From positions 1,064,685-1,128,684 of the forward strand of contig NZ_CP073710.1 in the NCBI RefSeq assembly GCF_021184045.1: a DNA stretch of 64,000 nt, in the 5' to 3' direction. Shown here one piece after another: positions 48,214-57,840 of this stretch. The stretch comes from Methanococcoides orientis (GTDB taxonomy: Archaea > Halobacteriota > Methanosarcinia > Methanosarcinales > Methanosarcinaceae). Every line of letters starts with the position of its first letter. Positions within the stretch are counted from its first letter, which is position 1. The position numbers and the translations under genes are program-made. The notes beneath the pieces were generated by a model. That model did no database searches. It was given only the letters and a program-made list of their open reading frames with translations, and was not told the DNA's origin.

Positions 48214-48531
48214 ATGATAGGTGGATTAGGGTCTACAGAACTTTTACTAATATTTGGTTTGATCGTACTCTTGTTTGGTGCAAACAAACTTCCAGAACTA
48301 GCTCGTTCAATGGGAACATCCATGGGCGAATTTAAAAAAGCACAAAAAGAATCTGAAGTTTCTCTAAAAAAAGCTGAAAAAGAGATTCTTGTCAGTGAAA
48401 ATGCTTCAGATGATGATCCAGGGGTCAAGAAGTTAGCAGAGGATCTTGGAATAAACGTCGAAAGCAGAACAACCGAAGAATTGCTGGACGAAATTCGTCA
48501 TAGTGTAAAAACAACTGCTACTAAAGCATGA
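48214..48531 (+). CDS. tatA: Twin-arginine translocase subunit TatA
   Basis: 105 residues from ATG 48214, with GGTGATA as ribosome-binding site (the upstream in-frame GTG is part of it). Classic TatA: a single helix STELLLIFGLIVLLFGANK, then the amphipathic LPELARSMGTSMGEFKKA, and an acidic tail. It forms the pore with TatC. It is the only TatA in the cluster. Confidence 0.93.
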   Translation: MIGGLGSTELLLIFGLIVLLFGANKLPELARSMGTSMGEFKKAQKESEVSLKKAEKEILVSENASDDDPGVKKLAEDLGINVESRTTEELLDEIRHSVKTTATKA

Positions 48532-48716
48532 ATTGATAATCTTGGAACTGCTCGCTTGAAGTGTTATATGTCAGATCGACGATTAACAGCATTTCGTGAT
48601 CAATAGTAATTCCAATTAAATAATACGATCAATATTTTAAAAATTCAAATAATGCCACAATCAATATTTTATAAATTCAATTTAGGCATAACTAATTTCA
48701 TTCGGAAGGTCTAAAA

Positions 48717-49745
48717 ATGGAACGACGTACTTTCATAAGAAATGCTTCTATCGCGGTTGCTAGTTTATCCGCATTGGGAATCGCAGGAAAGTTTTATTCA
48801 AATACGGCTGATGTAGCTGGAAAAACACTTACGATCTATTCGGGAAGAAAGGAGAAACTTGTAGGCCCACTTATTGAAAAAATAAAACTGGAAACAGGGC
48901 TTAACATACAGGTAAGGTATGGAGGCACTGCAGAACTAGCATCAACAATCTTAGAAGAAGGTGCCAACAGTCCTGCACACATATTCTTCGCTCAAGATGC
49001 AGGTGCTCTGGGTTCACTCAGTAAAGAAGGAAGGCTAATTGAGCTTTCTCCTGATCTACTTGAGCCGGTCGATCCAATATTCCGCTCACCAAAAGATGAA
49101 TGGGTTGGCATCACGGGACGTGCAAGAACCGTTGATTATAATGTGAATCTTGTAAAACCTGAAGAGTTGCCAGATTCTATCTGGGGATTTACCGATCCTA
49201 AATGGGGTGGCGGGAAGATCGGCTGGGCACCAACGAACGGTTCATTCCAGTCTTTTGTCACTGCTCTGAGAGTTCTTGAGGGTGATGATAGGGCAAGGGA
49301 ATGGCTAGAAGCTATACAGGCCAATGATCCACAGGTCTATCCAAAGAATACACCGATAGTCGAAGCTCTTGGTAGGGAAGAGATCCATGTTGGGTTTGTA
49401 AATAATTACTACCTTATGAGATTCAAATCCGATGATCCTGATTTCCCTGTGGAACATCATTATACCAAGAACGATGCAGGATCCATTGTAAATATAGCTG
49501 GTGTCGGTATTTTGGATTCGGTCGAAGAAAGGGAAGTTGCTGAAATATTCATCAAGAGCTTGTTGAGTATGCAGTCACAGCAGTATTTTGCTAGTGAGAC
49601 GTTTGAATACCCACTCATCGATGGGGTTGAGGTAGAAGGCGGTCAGAAGCCACTCTCTAGCATCAACACACCAGATATTGACCTGAGTGATCTAGATGAT
49701 CTTAAAGGCACTCTGGACCTGTTAAACGAAGTGGGAGTACTCTAA
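48717..49745 (+). CDS. Tat-exported periplasmic iron-binding protein (FbpA/FutA-like)
   Basis: 342 residues. The signal ERRTFIRNAS with Arg3-Arg4 is a textbook twin-arginine motif, followed by a mild hydrophobic stretch. The mature part resembles type II Fe(III)-binding proteins: LTIYSGRKEKLVGPLI near the start, GRARTVDYN, and the tyrosine pair in NNYYLM that binds ferric iron. It feeds the adjacent permease and ATPase. It is the only convincing Tat substrate I see in the window, flanked by tatC-tatA on one side and tatC on the other. Confidence 0.9.
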   Translation: MERRTFIRNASIAVASLSALGIAGKFYSNTADVAGKTLTIYSGRKEKLVGPLIEKIKLETGLNIQVRYGGTAELASTILEEGANSPAHIFFAQDAGALGSLSKEGRLIELSPDLLEPVDPIFRSPKDEWVGITGRARTVDYNVNLVKPEELPDSIWGFTDPKWGGGKIGWAPTNGSFQSFVTALRVLEGDDRAREWLEAIQANDPQVYPKNTPIVEALGREEIHVGFVNNYYLMRFKSDDPDFPVEHHYTKNDAGSIVNIAGVGILDSVEEREVAEIFIKSLLSMQSQQYFASETFEYPLIDGVEVEGGQKPLSSINTPDIDLSDLDDLKGTLDLLNEVGVL

Positions 49746-49832
49746 ATTATACATGATCTGCATACGGTAGAGACAAACTAACTTGAGTTTAAACATATCT
49801 TCGGAATAGAATAAATTAGCAAGGGGGTAAAT

Positions 49833-51425
49833 ATGACTGGCTTCACAGATGCTATTGAAAAGAATATGGAAATATCCAGAATATTGTTCATACTATCTTT
49901 GATCGTTGTGACGCTAGTCTCGATTCCCCTATTCTATCTTTTGATCAGAACTGCTTCAATCGGGCCTGATATTTTTAATGTGGTCCTATCTCAAAGAAAT
50001 CTATCTATTCTGATCAACAGCATGCTTCTGGCAACGCTGGTTACTTCATTTTCAGTAATTATAGCTGTACCTTTGGCGTTTTTGACCGTTAGGACCGATC
50101 TGCCATATAAGCGCTTTTTTGGTATAGTAGCAGCACTTCCTCTTGTAATTCCAAGCTATGTTGGTAGTTTTGCTATTATCTCAGCTATTGGTCCAAAAGG
50201 AAGTATCCTTCACAACTATCTCAAGCCTTTCGGGATTGAAAGTTTGCCGTCAATATACGGACTTGATGGTGCGGTCTTGTCCCTTACCCTATTTACTTAT
50301 CCATATATTTACCTTACAGTTCGCTCCAGTCTCCAAAACTTAGATCCATCTCTGGAGGAAGCAGCACGAAATATGGGATATGGTCAGTTACAGACATTTT
50401 TGAAGGTAACTCTTCCACATATCAAACCAGCGATTGCTTCAGGAGGTTTACTGGTTGCACTTTACAGCTTAAGTGATTTTGGAACTCCATCCCTTATGAG
50501 ATTCAATTCATTTACAAGAGCCATCTTTATCCAGTACCAATCAAGCTTTGACCGAACAACAGCAGCAGTGCTAGCTATGTTGTTGGTACTTCTTGCATTG
50601 GTTATTCTTTCACTCGATCTTAAATTCAGAAAGAAACTCAAATATCACAGTGTAACTGCAACTACTAAACGTCCTCTTGCGACAATAGAGCTTAAAAAAT
50701 GGAAAATACCTGCTCTGATCTATACAGTAGCAATAATATCCGCTGCTTTGGTCATGCCACTGATAGTAATATTCTACTGGATGTTCAGAGGGATATTTGA
50801 CTTTGGAATACTGTCCGATCTATTTGGACTGGCGTTAAATTCTTTATATGTGTCAGGACTTACTGCAATTGCAGCGGTACTGGCAGCATTACCAATTTCG
50901 CTATATGCCATACGCTATCCAAAGAGAGTCAGTAGCTTGTTTGAAAGAATGACATATCTGGGTTCTGGGCTTCCTGGAATAGTTGTAGCGTTGTCTCTGG
51001 TATTTTTTGGTGCTAATTATGCTATTGGTCTTTACCAGACGATCGCGATGCTCATCTTTGCTTATGTGGTGCTGTTCCTTCCAAAAGCGGTAGGGACCAT
51101 AAGTGCATCACTGCTTCAGGTAAATCCAACACTTGAAGAGGCTGCCAGAAGTCTTGGGTGCAGCTCGATCGAAGCTCTACGAAAAGTAACGATCCCGTTA
51201 ATAAGGCCGGGTATTGTCAATGGTGTAGCCCTTGTGTTTCTAACTACCATGAAGGAATTACCTGCGACCCTCATACTATCACCGATCGGATTTCAAACAT
51301 TGGCTACTCGTATTTGGGCAGCTACAGATGATGCATTCTATTCAGAAGCAGCAGTTTTAGCTATACTATTGATACTTGTATCGGGGATTTCAACTTTCAT
51401 TATTCTTAGGCAGGAAAAAAAATAA
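49833..51425 (+). CDS. Iron(III) ABC transporter permease (FbpB-like)
   Basis: 530 residues with about 12 helices arranged as two fused six-helix halves. Each half carries an ABC-permease EAA loop: LEEAARNMGYGQLQTFLKVTLPHIKPAI and LEEAARSLGCSSIEALRKVTIPLIRPGI (positions about 172 and 431; shown as separate motifs EEAARNMG and EEAARSLG). GGGGGT precedes ATG. It transports ferric iron across the membrane with the binding protein and ATPase that flank it. Confidence 0.9.
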   Translation: MTGFTDAIEKNMEISRILFILSLIVVTLVSIPLFYLLIRTASIGPDIFNVVLSQRNLSILINSMLLATLVTSFSVIIAVPLAFLTVRTDLPYKRFFGIVAALPLVIPSYVGSFAIISAIGPKGSILHNYLKPFGIESLPSIYGLDGAVLSLTLFTYPYIYLTVRSSLQNLDPSLEEAARNMGYGQLQTFLKVTLPHIKPAIASGGLLVALYSLSDFGTPSLMRFNSFTRAIFIQYQSSFDRTTAAVLAMLLVLLALVILSLDLKFRKKLKYHSVTATTKRPLATIELKKWKIPALIYTVAIISAALVMPLIVIFYWMFRGIFDFGILSDLFGLALNSLYVSGLTAIAAVLAALPISLYAIRYPKRVSSLFERMTYLGSGLPGIVVALSLVFFGANYAIGLYQTIAMLIFAYVVLFLPKAVGTISASLLQVNPTLEEAARSLGCSSIEALRKVTIPLIRPGIVNGVALVFLTTMKELPATLILSPIGFQTLATRIWAATDDAFYSEAAVLAILLILVSGISTFIILRQEKK

Positions 51426-51451
51426 TTTTAACAATACTGGAGAAAAAAATA

Positions 51452-52495
51452 ATGGCACTGATCGAAATGAGTAACATCACTAAAATCTACAATGAAGTTC
51501 CTGCACTCAAAGGAATTGATCTGAAGGTCGATCATAGTGAAATATTTGCACTGTTAGGTCCAAGCGGATGTGGGAAGACAACAACTCTACGTCTGATCGC
51601 TGGCTTTGAAAGGCCAAATAGTGGACAACTCCTTCTTGGAAATGATGTGGTTGCTGGCAGTCATGTGTTCTTGCCTCCTGAGAAAAGAAAAATAGGGATG
51701 GTCTTTCAGGATTATGCTCTTTTTCCTCACTTAACGGTTAGTGAGAATATAGCGTTTGGTCTTCAGAAATATAGTGATGAAAAAGACGCTATTGTAGAAG
51801 GTATGCTAAAATTGGTAAACCTGTCTGAATATGGATCTCGATATCCTTATCAGCTTTCCGGAGGGCAGCAACAGCGTGTTGCACTTGCAAGAGCGCTTGC
51901 TCCATGTCCTATAATGGTGGTTCTGGATGAACCATTCAGTAATTTGGATGCGGATATGCGGACTCAGATGAGAGAAGATATGTTAGATATCCTCAGGAAG
52001 TCAAAAACGACTACAATATTGGTCACTCATGATCAGGAAGAAGCCTTTTCCATGGCTGATAAAATTGCAGTGATGAACAATGGATCTATTGAACAGATCG
52101 GAACTCCTGAGGAAATATATCACCATCCTGCAACTATCTTTGTTGCTGAGTTTGTGGGGAAGGCCGATTTTGTTGAAGGGACAATTAATGATGGAAAGAT
52201 CTTGACAGAGGTCGGTATCTTTTCGGGAAGTTCAAGGCTGGAAGATGGGGATCAGATACAACTAATGATCCGTCCTGATGATATTGCAATAACTCCTGAT
52301 GGAACAGGTACTGGGGTCATAGAAGATAAAATATTCAAGGGGTCTGAAATACTGTATACCGTTTCTTTGCAATCGGGAAAAAATATTCACACGTCCATGT
52401 CTTCATCGCATATCTTTGATATTGGTTCAAGAGTGCGTGTTACAGCAGATCCTACTCATATAGTCACTTTCAAGAACGGGATCTCAATTGTTTGA
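51452..52495 (+). CDS. Iron(III) ABC transporter ATPase (FbpC-like)
   Basis: 347 residues. Walker A GPSGCGKTT, Q-loop VFQDYALFPH, signature LSGGQQQR, Walker B IMVVLDEPF and the switch His (LVTHDQEE) are all intact. The C-terminal part (about 240-347) is a TOBE-like regulatory domain with IRPDDIAI. It powers the preceding permease, 26 bases upstream. GGAG precedes ATG. Confidence 0.92.
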   Translation: MALIEMSNITKIYNEVPALKGIDLKVDHSEIFALLGPSGCGKTTTLRLIAGFERPNSGQLLLGNDVVAGSHVFLPPEKRKIGMVFQDYALFPHLTVSENIAFGLQKYSDEKDAIVEGMLKLVNLSEYGSRYPYQLSGGQQQRVALARALAPCPIMVVLDEPFSNLDADMRTQMREDMLDILRKSKTTTILVTHDQEEAFSMADKIAVMNNGSIEQIGTPEEIYHHPATIFVAEFVGKADFVEGTINDGKILTEVGIFSGSSRLEDGDQIQLMIRPDDIAITPDGTGTGVIEDKIFKGSEILYTVSLQSGKNIHTSMSSSHIFDIGSRVRVTADPTHIVTFKNGISIV

Positions 52496-52532
52496 ATTAA
52501 GAACATAATTATTACAGGTAGAAGTGAGAAAT

Positions 52533-53297
52533 ATGGTCGAGCACATGGAAGAATTGAATTTGGTTCTATCCGAACTTCGTAAAAAGTTGGCATACATAGT
52601 CGTTCTGTTCCTTACAGGGGCTACTGTGTCTTTCCCTTTCACGGGATATATTATCGAGCGGATCAGATCCGATCTTTTGCCAGATGGTGCATCAATTGTT
52701 TATGTAACACCTCTTGAAGTCATCATGTTAAAACTTAAAATGACATTAATCCTGGCATTGCTACTTGTATTACCACTTGTGGTTTATCTGGTAGTAAAGA
52801 TGATCTTTGCTAGATTTAATTTTGAAACTACTATCAAGATCAGTCGTACGTGGATGCTCGCAACTTTTGTCGGTGCAATTATTCTATTCTTTATCGGTGC
52901 ATCATATGCATATTTTGGAATGCTTCCACTGTTCATTAAGTATCTCTTTCTGAATGCTGAAGCTTCAGGAGCGATCGCAACATATTCGATCTTCAAATTC
53001 GTTTCATTTGTAGTCACAGCAACAATAATTTTTGGACTAATATTTGAAATGCCATTATTAATGTTGTTCCTGATACGCAATCAAATCGTCCCATACAAAA
53101 GCTTCGTTCAACACAGAAAACACATGTACGTTGTATTCTTGTTAGTTGGAGCATTGATCACACCACCGGATGTTATTAGCCAGGTGTTGGTAGGGCTACC
53201 ATTAGTTGTGTTCTTTGAGCTAAGTCTGCTAATTGTGAGGATAATTGAAAGAAAAAAATATGTACGGGTTGAAACAGCTTGTATTGATGCCGCATAA
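52533..53297 (+). CDS. tatC: Twin-arginine translocase subunit TatC (second copy)
   Basis: 254 residues from ATG 52533; GTGAG just upstream acts as ribosome-binding site. TatC features are LSELRKKLAYIVVL, TPLEVIMLKLKMTLIL with the conserved Glu, and six helices. It differs clearly from the first copy, so it is not a recent duplicate. Archaea with two TatC proteins are known. A Lys/Arg-rich tail follows the last helix. Confidence 0.88.
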   Translation: MVEHMEELNLVLSELRKKLAYIVVLFLTGATVSFPFTGYIIERIRSDLLPDGASIVYVTPLEVIMLKLKMTLILALLLVLPLVVYLVVKMIFARFNFETTIKISRTWMLATFVGAIILFFIGASYAYFGMLPLFIKYLFLNAEASGAIATYSIFKFVSFVVTATIIFGLIFEMPLLMLFLIRNQIVPYKSFVQHRKHMYVVFLLVGALITPPDVISQVLVGLPLVVFFELSLLIVRIIERKKYVRVETACIDAA

Positions 53298-53587
53298 ATC
53301 GCTGGGATCTAAAGAATAGGCAGGTCTCAATTCGACTAGTTTTCAGGTTGAGTTGGATCTTTAACTAAGATCCAATAATGCCGATACTGAAAGGCAAGAT
53401 CCAGATCAAGCCATGATCGTCTGGAAATAAGGACAAATCGCTACCCAGATAACGTTTCTGGAGCGCGAAACGAGGTGATGAGCTACGCTCACCACCTCAC
53501 TGACAGCAGAACGGAAGCTTCAATAGTAAATTCAAAACAGCAAAAACAAAGCTCTTCCTCGCGAAAACAATCAGAAAATGAACATAA
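53298..53587. other. Region between second tatC and tRNA-Val
   Basis: About 290 bases with no reading frame I accept. A hairpin lies at 53472-53498. This is the expected right boundary of the integrase-linked island, because the 3' end of tRNA-Val points into it. Confidence 0.5.
53472..53498. other. Stem-loop with internal loop
   Basis: GAGGTG-AT-GAGC pairs with GCTC-AC-CACCTC around a TAC loop. It lies about 175 bases after the second tatC and could be a transcript end or a small structured RNA. Confidence 0.35.
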
Positions 53588-53661
53588 TGGGCCCGAGGAG
53601 ATTCGAACTCCTGATTCCCGCCGTGTAAAGGCGATGTCATAACCGGCTAGACCACGGGCCC
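53588..53661 (-). tRNA. tRNA-Val (anticodon TAC)
   Basis: A full cloverleaf on the minus strand. The acceptor stem is GGGCCCG/CGGGCCC with discriminator A, the anticodon stem-loop CGCC-TTTACAC-GGCG (anticodon TAC), and the T-arm AGGAG-TTCGAAT-CTCCT. CCA is not encoded. Its 3' end faces the tat/iron cluster and an integrase remnant, a common arrangement for archaeal integrative elements. Confidence 0.95.
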
Positions 53662-53822
53662 CTGTTGCAAATAATACACATCAGTATCCGCCACCATCTA
53701 AGTGGTGTGGGACGTGCAACTCCATAATAGCACTAGTCATATATAATGTTTTTCATGCAGGGGCAGGGATGTGCAGGAATGAATCACAACCATTAATAAT
53801 TAGTAATGCATAGTTGGATAGC

Positions 53823-54113
53823 ATGACCGATAGTAGTGAAAATTCTGAAATAGTCCAGCAGAGCAAGCAACTTGAAGAGTTCAAGGTTGATCTCAACTAC
53901 AATAAAGAGATGGGACAGATCGTCATCTGGATGCCGGTCGGGGAGCATGATATGCGCATCATTACCAGTAGCGAGGACGGAAAACTGGATTGTGTTTTTG
54001 TCCAGATGCACCCGAGTCCCGAAAAAGCGCAGGAAACCTATGAGAAATTTGCTACTGCAGATGACGTCAGGACAATGTTCACCCTCACCGGCATTGGAAA
54101 GAAATGTAAATGA
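53823..54113 (+). CDS. Unknown small protein, 96 residues
   Basis: From ATG 53823 (the in-frame TTG 53814 is weaker). Acidic and soluble, with a Ser/Glu-rich start (TDSSENSEIVQQSK), then a beta-rich segment (MGQIVIWMPVGEHDMRIITS) and a helical end with KAQETYEKFATADDVRTMF. No Cys motif except one near the C-terminus. No family recognised; position before hdrA2 may be coincidental. Confidence 0.65.
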   Translation: MTDSSENSEIVQQSKQLEEFKVDLNYNKEMGQIVIWMPVGEHDMRIITSSEDGKLDCVFVQMHPSPEKAQETYEKFATADDVRTMFTLTGIGKKCK

Positions 54114-54199
54114 TGCTGGTTGATGTTATCAGCAATTAATAATAAATTTGAACTTTTGTTATCTCATAAATTAGAAAACTTCAAGAGGAAGCCTATCGC

Positions 54200-56554
54200 A
54201 TGCGAATCGGAGTATATATCTGCCACTGTGGATTGAACATTGCCAGTGTCATCAACATGGATGCACTTCATAAGAAAGTCGAGGAGATGGAGGATGTTGC
54301 CCTTGTAAAGGACATTCAGTTCATGTGCTCTGATTTCGGGCAGGAGCAGCTGATCGAGGACATCAAAGAAAACAACATCGACAGGATACTGGTAGCAGCG
54401 TGCACTCCGAAACTCCATGAACCCACATTCAAACGCGTCCTCGAAAAAGCAGGGATCAATCCTTACCTTCTGGAGATCGCAAACATCCGCGAGCAATGCT
54501 CCTGGGTACACATGCATAACCACAGCATGGCTACCCAGAAAGCTTTCGATCTTATCAAAATGGGCGTTGCAAAGCTTAAGCTGCTGGCACCATTGCAGAT
54601 CCGTACGTTCAAGGCGAACAAGGATGTTCTGGTCATCGGTGGCGGTGTTGCAGGTATCGAAGCAGCCCTGACACTTGCAGATTCCGGCACACACGTATAC
54701 ATGGTGGAGAAAGAGCCCACCATCGGGGGCAAAATGGCACTGCTCAACGAAGTTTTTCCCACCAATGACTGCTCCATATGCGTACTGGCACCGAAGATGA
54801 CGGATGTACAGAACCACCCGAACATCGATATGCTGACCTACTCCGAGATCACCGAGATCTCCGGCTCAGTAGGTAATTTCAATGTAAAAGGCCTCCAGAA
54901 TCCCAGATATGTCATTGTCGATCGCTGCAAAGGCTGTATCGACCAGTGTTCGAACGTCTGCCCTGTAGAGATACCAAATCCGTTCGACAGCGGTCTTGGC
55001 AAGACAAAGGCCATCAACATGCCTATTCCGCAGGCTGTCCCGCAGTCGGCTTACATCAACAATGAATACTGTGTTGGGTGCGGACTTTGCAAACAGGCCT
55101 GCCCGGCAGATGCTATTGATTTTAAACTGAAGGAAGAGGAATTCTCGTTCACCGTCGGAGCTGTGATCGTCGCAACCGGTTATCAGGGTTTTGATGCAAA
55201 ACGCAAGGAAGAATATGGTTACAGCGTCTATCCTGATGTCCTGACCAATATGGAGCTGGAGAGATTGCTCAACGCATCAGGACCAACGCGCGGCAAGGTA
55301 GTAGTGCCATCCACACACGAGATCCCGAAGAAAGTTGCTTTTATCCAGTGCGTCGGCTCCAGAGACGAGACCGTTGGAAACCCCTACTGCTCCCGTGTCT
55401 GTTGCATGTCATCCATGAAAAATGCACAGATGATCAAGGAGCGCTATCCTGACACCGATGTTACCATTCACTATATTGACATACGTGCAGCCGGTGAGAT
55501 GTACGAGGAATACTACGTACGCACCCAGATGATGGGAATAAATTTCATCCGGGGCAAAGTTGCCGAAGTGCAGCTTGACCCGCAAGGCCAGATGCAGCTT
55601 CGGTATGAGGACACGCTCGAATGTGCCATCCACGAGGAATCTTACGATCTCGTGATCCTTGCAACCGGAATGGAAGCCAGCACAACTTCAGACCCGATCG
55701 CAAAGATGCTGAACCTCTCAAAAAGACCTGACAGGTTCTTGTCAATCGCACACCCGAAGATGAGACCTGTGGATGCCCACATAAACGGTGTCTTCATCGC
55801 AGGCTGTGCCTCAGGACCAAAGGAGATACAGGCAGCCATTGCACAGGGAAGTGCAACCGCTGCAAGGTCCACCCGCCTGCTGGCAAAGGGAGAGCTTAAA
55901 AGTGATCCGTTCAGCGCACATGTCGATCCGGAAAAATGCATAGGATGTCGCATATGTGAGAGCGTATGCAATTTCAATACGATAAAGGTCATAGACGGGA
56001 AGGCAGTGGTAGATGAGATATCCTGCCAAACATGTGGTTCATGCAGTGCATCCTGTCCCACAGATGCTATTACCATGCCCCACAGCACTGACGAGCAGAT
56101 CATAGCACAGATAAGGGCGGCTGTTGAGATCAAGGATGAGTTCCCGCTTATCATTGCGTTCCTCTGCAACTGGTGCAGCTATGGTTCCGCCGACCTTGCA
56201 GGAACATCAAGGATACAATACCCGACCAACGTCAGGATCATCAAGGTCATGTGTGCCGGACGTGTGGACCCGGATTTTGTACTGGAAGCATTGCAGGGAG
56301 GCGCAGACGGAGTACTTGTTACTGGCTGCCGTCTTGACGAATGTCACTACATACTCGGCAACATTGATGCAAAACACAGGATGGATAACCTCAAGGAAAT
56401 TCTCGATGAGATCGGACTGGACCCGCGAAGGCTAAGGCTACAATGGATATCTGCAGCAGAAGGGGATAAATTTGCAAAGACCATTGAGGATTTCGTTGAC
56501 GAGCTCACCGAACTTGGACCTGTTGGTTCCGAGCTGCCGGAGGAGCAGGAATGA
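54200..56554 (+). CDS. hdrA: Heterodisulfide reductase subunit A fused to MvhD (HdrA2 type)
   Basis: 784 residues. The N-terminal domain starts IGVYICHCGLNI. The FAD fold VLVIGGGVAGIEAALTLA is at about 143, with NDCSICVLAPKM. Four ferredoxin-type clusters follow, at CKGCIDQCSNVCP, CVGCGLCKQACP, CIGCRICESVCN and CQTCGSCSASCP. The last 130 residues (FLCNWCSYGSADLAG ... GCRLDECHY) are the MvhD iron-sulfur protein. This HdrA-MvhD fusion matches HdrA2 of Methanosarcina acetivorans, which takes electrons from F420H2 and bifurcates between CoM-S-S-CoB and ferredoxin. HdrB and HdrC are not adjacent. Confidence 0.93.
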   Translation: MRIGVYICHCGLNIASVINMDALHKKVEEMEDVALVKDIQFMCSDFGQEQLIEDIKENNIDRILVAACTPKLHEPTFKRVLEKAGINPYLLEIANIREQCSWVHMHNHSMATQKAFDLIKMGVAKLKLLAPLQIRTFKANKDVLVIGGGVAGIEAALTLADSGTHVYMVEKEPTIGGKMALLNEVFPTNDCSICVLAPKMTDVQNHPNIDMLTYSEITEISGSVGNFNVKGLQNPRYVIVDRCKGCIDQCSNVCPVEIPNPFDSGLGKTKAINMPIPQAVPQSAYINNEYCVGCGLCKQACPADAIDFKLKEEEFSFTVGAVIVATGYQGFDAKRKEEYGYSVYPDVLTNMELERLLNASGPTRGKVVVPSTHEIPKKVAFIQCVGSRDETVGNPYCSRVCCMSSMKNAQMIKERYPDTDVTIHYIDIRAAGEMYEEYYVRTQMMGINFIRGKVAEVQLDPQGQMQLRYEDTLECAIHEESYDLVILATGMEASTTSDPIAKMLNLSKRPDRFLSIAHPKMRPVDAHINGVFIAGCASGPKEIQAAIAQGSATAARSTRLLAKGELKSDPFSAHVDPEKCIGCRICESVCNFNTIKVIDGKAVVDEISCQTCGSCSASCPTDAITMPHSTDEQIIAQIRAAVEIKDEFPLIIAFLCNWCSYGSADLAGTSRIQYPTNVRIIKVMCAGRVDPDFVLEALQGGADGVLVTGCRLDECHYILGNIDAKHRMDNLKEILDEIGLDPRRLRLQWISAAEGDKFAKTIEDFVDELTELGPVGSELPEEQE

Positions 56555-57840
56555 GTGACGAAGAAAAGTCCATGGAAGTCTCAAGAGAGATGGACATACA
56601 GGGCAACCACATCCTTTACAAGCTGGTCTCCGACAGGTCTGAAAAGACACTTGATTACGATTACAAGAGATGCGTTGGGTGCGGGATCTGCGCAAGGATC
56701 TGCCCCACGAAGGCACTCGAGCTTGGACCTATCAAGGAAATAGCCACAGGAATGGATGCACCACCTGTGATGATGGACCTTGATAAGTGTACATTCTGTT
56801 CCATGTGTGTGAACTTCTGTCCAGTAACAGCTCTGGAAATGAGAACAGAAGGAGATTTTCCTGAAGAGGAACTATATCCTGCGCTTGAATACAAGGTCGA
56901 GATGAACGAGAAATGTGTACCCTGTTCCTTATGCGAAGCATCATGCCCGGAGGATGCCATTGAGCTGAAATACACATTCCCGAAAAAAGAAGAGATAGCA
57001 CCACTAAAAGAGAATGCCGAAGGCGAGATAGAGATCGATACTGATAAATGCAATCTCTGCGGAATTTGTGCACATTTCTGTGATGCCTTCCTCATGCTGG
57101 AAAAGGAACCAAAGGCAACCGACCCCATGCCCTTTGAGCAGCTCATCGTTGACGAGGATATGTGCGACTACTGCATGCTCTGCCAGGACATCTGTCCCGA
57201 GGATGCGATAAAGGTCAAGGGAGAGCGTCCCTGCGAACCGCCTGTAGTATCAGGACATGTGACGGTTGATGATGATAAATGCACACGCTGCGGCTGGTGT
57301 GATGCGGTCTGTCCTTATGATGCGGTCGATCTGGTCAAGCCATTCGAAGGTGAGCTGGTACTTGTCGAGGAACACATCGAGAAATGTGACACACAGGGGT
57401 GTCATGCCTGCTTTAACATCTGCCCATCGCACCTCTGGTACGTCCCGGAAGATGGAAAGAACATCGCAGCAGTAGATGATCTTTGCACTTACTGTGGAGC
57501 CTGTGTCAATGCATGTCCAGTCGATGTGATGAAAGTTGCACGCAGCAAGGTAAATCATACGGATATTCCTGATTCGCCCTGGGCATCCGAGTGGAAGGAT
57601 GCCATCGATTCACTCCTCACAAAAGAAAGAAAGCGACCTGATCTTTCAAGAGCACTGGAGCTCGAGATCGAGCCACTGAAAGAGCATGTGGATATCGCAT
57701 TCCCGGATGTCGATGAAGAGATGATGGGTAAAGTTTTCGACAGGATGAGAACAGCCAGGGATGTCCTTACAGACCCAAAGTTCAGGAGGAAACTGAACAA
57801 AGGGGATGCAGATGATATCCATAAGTCCATGCCAAAATAA
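56551..57840 (+). CDS. Polyferredoxin with eight 4Fe-4S motifs
   Basis: 429 residues, starting with ATGA overlap on hdrA2. Eight Cys motifs can be read in order, including CVGCGICARICP, CTFCSMCVNFCP, CVPCSLCEASCP, CNLCGICAHFC, CDYCMLCQDICP, CTRCGWCDAVCP, CHACFNICP (irregular first Cys) and CTYCGACVNACP. The C-terminal 80 residues are helical and Cys-free. It is the probable electron carrier between HdrA2 and a partner enzyme. Confidence 0.92.
   Translation: MSDEEKSMEVSREMDIQGNHILYKLVSDRSEKTLDYDYKRCVGCGICARICPTKALELGPIKEIATGMDAPPVMMDLDKCTFCSMCVNFCPVTALEMRTEGDFPEEELYPALEYKVEMNEKCVPCSLCEASCPEDAIELKYTFPKKEEIAPLKENAEGEIEIDTDKCNLCGICAHFCDAFLMLEKEPKATDPMPFEQLIVDEDMCDYCMLCQDICPEDAIKVKGERPCEPPVVSGHVTVDDDKCTRCGWCDAVCPYDAVDLVKPFEGELVLVEEHIEKCDTQGCHACFNICPSHLWYVPEDGKNIAAVDDLCTYCGACVNACPVDVMKVARSKVNHTDIPDSPWASEWKDAIDSLLTKERKRPDLSRALELEIEPLKEHVDIAFPDVDEEMMGKVFDRMRTARDVLTDPKFRRKLNKGDADDIHKSMPK

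Noticed and set aside
53472-53510. Box C/D guide RNA near tRNA-Val (GTGATGA followed by CTGA)
   Set aside because: The two boxes are only about 18 bases apart inside a perfect hairpin, and C'/D' boxes are not evident.
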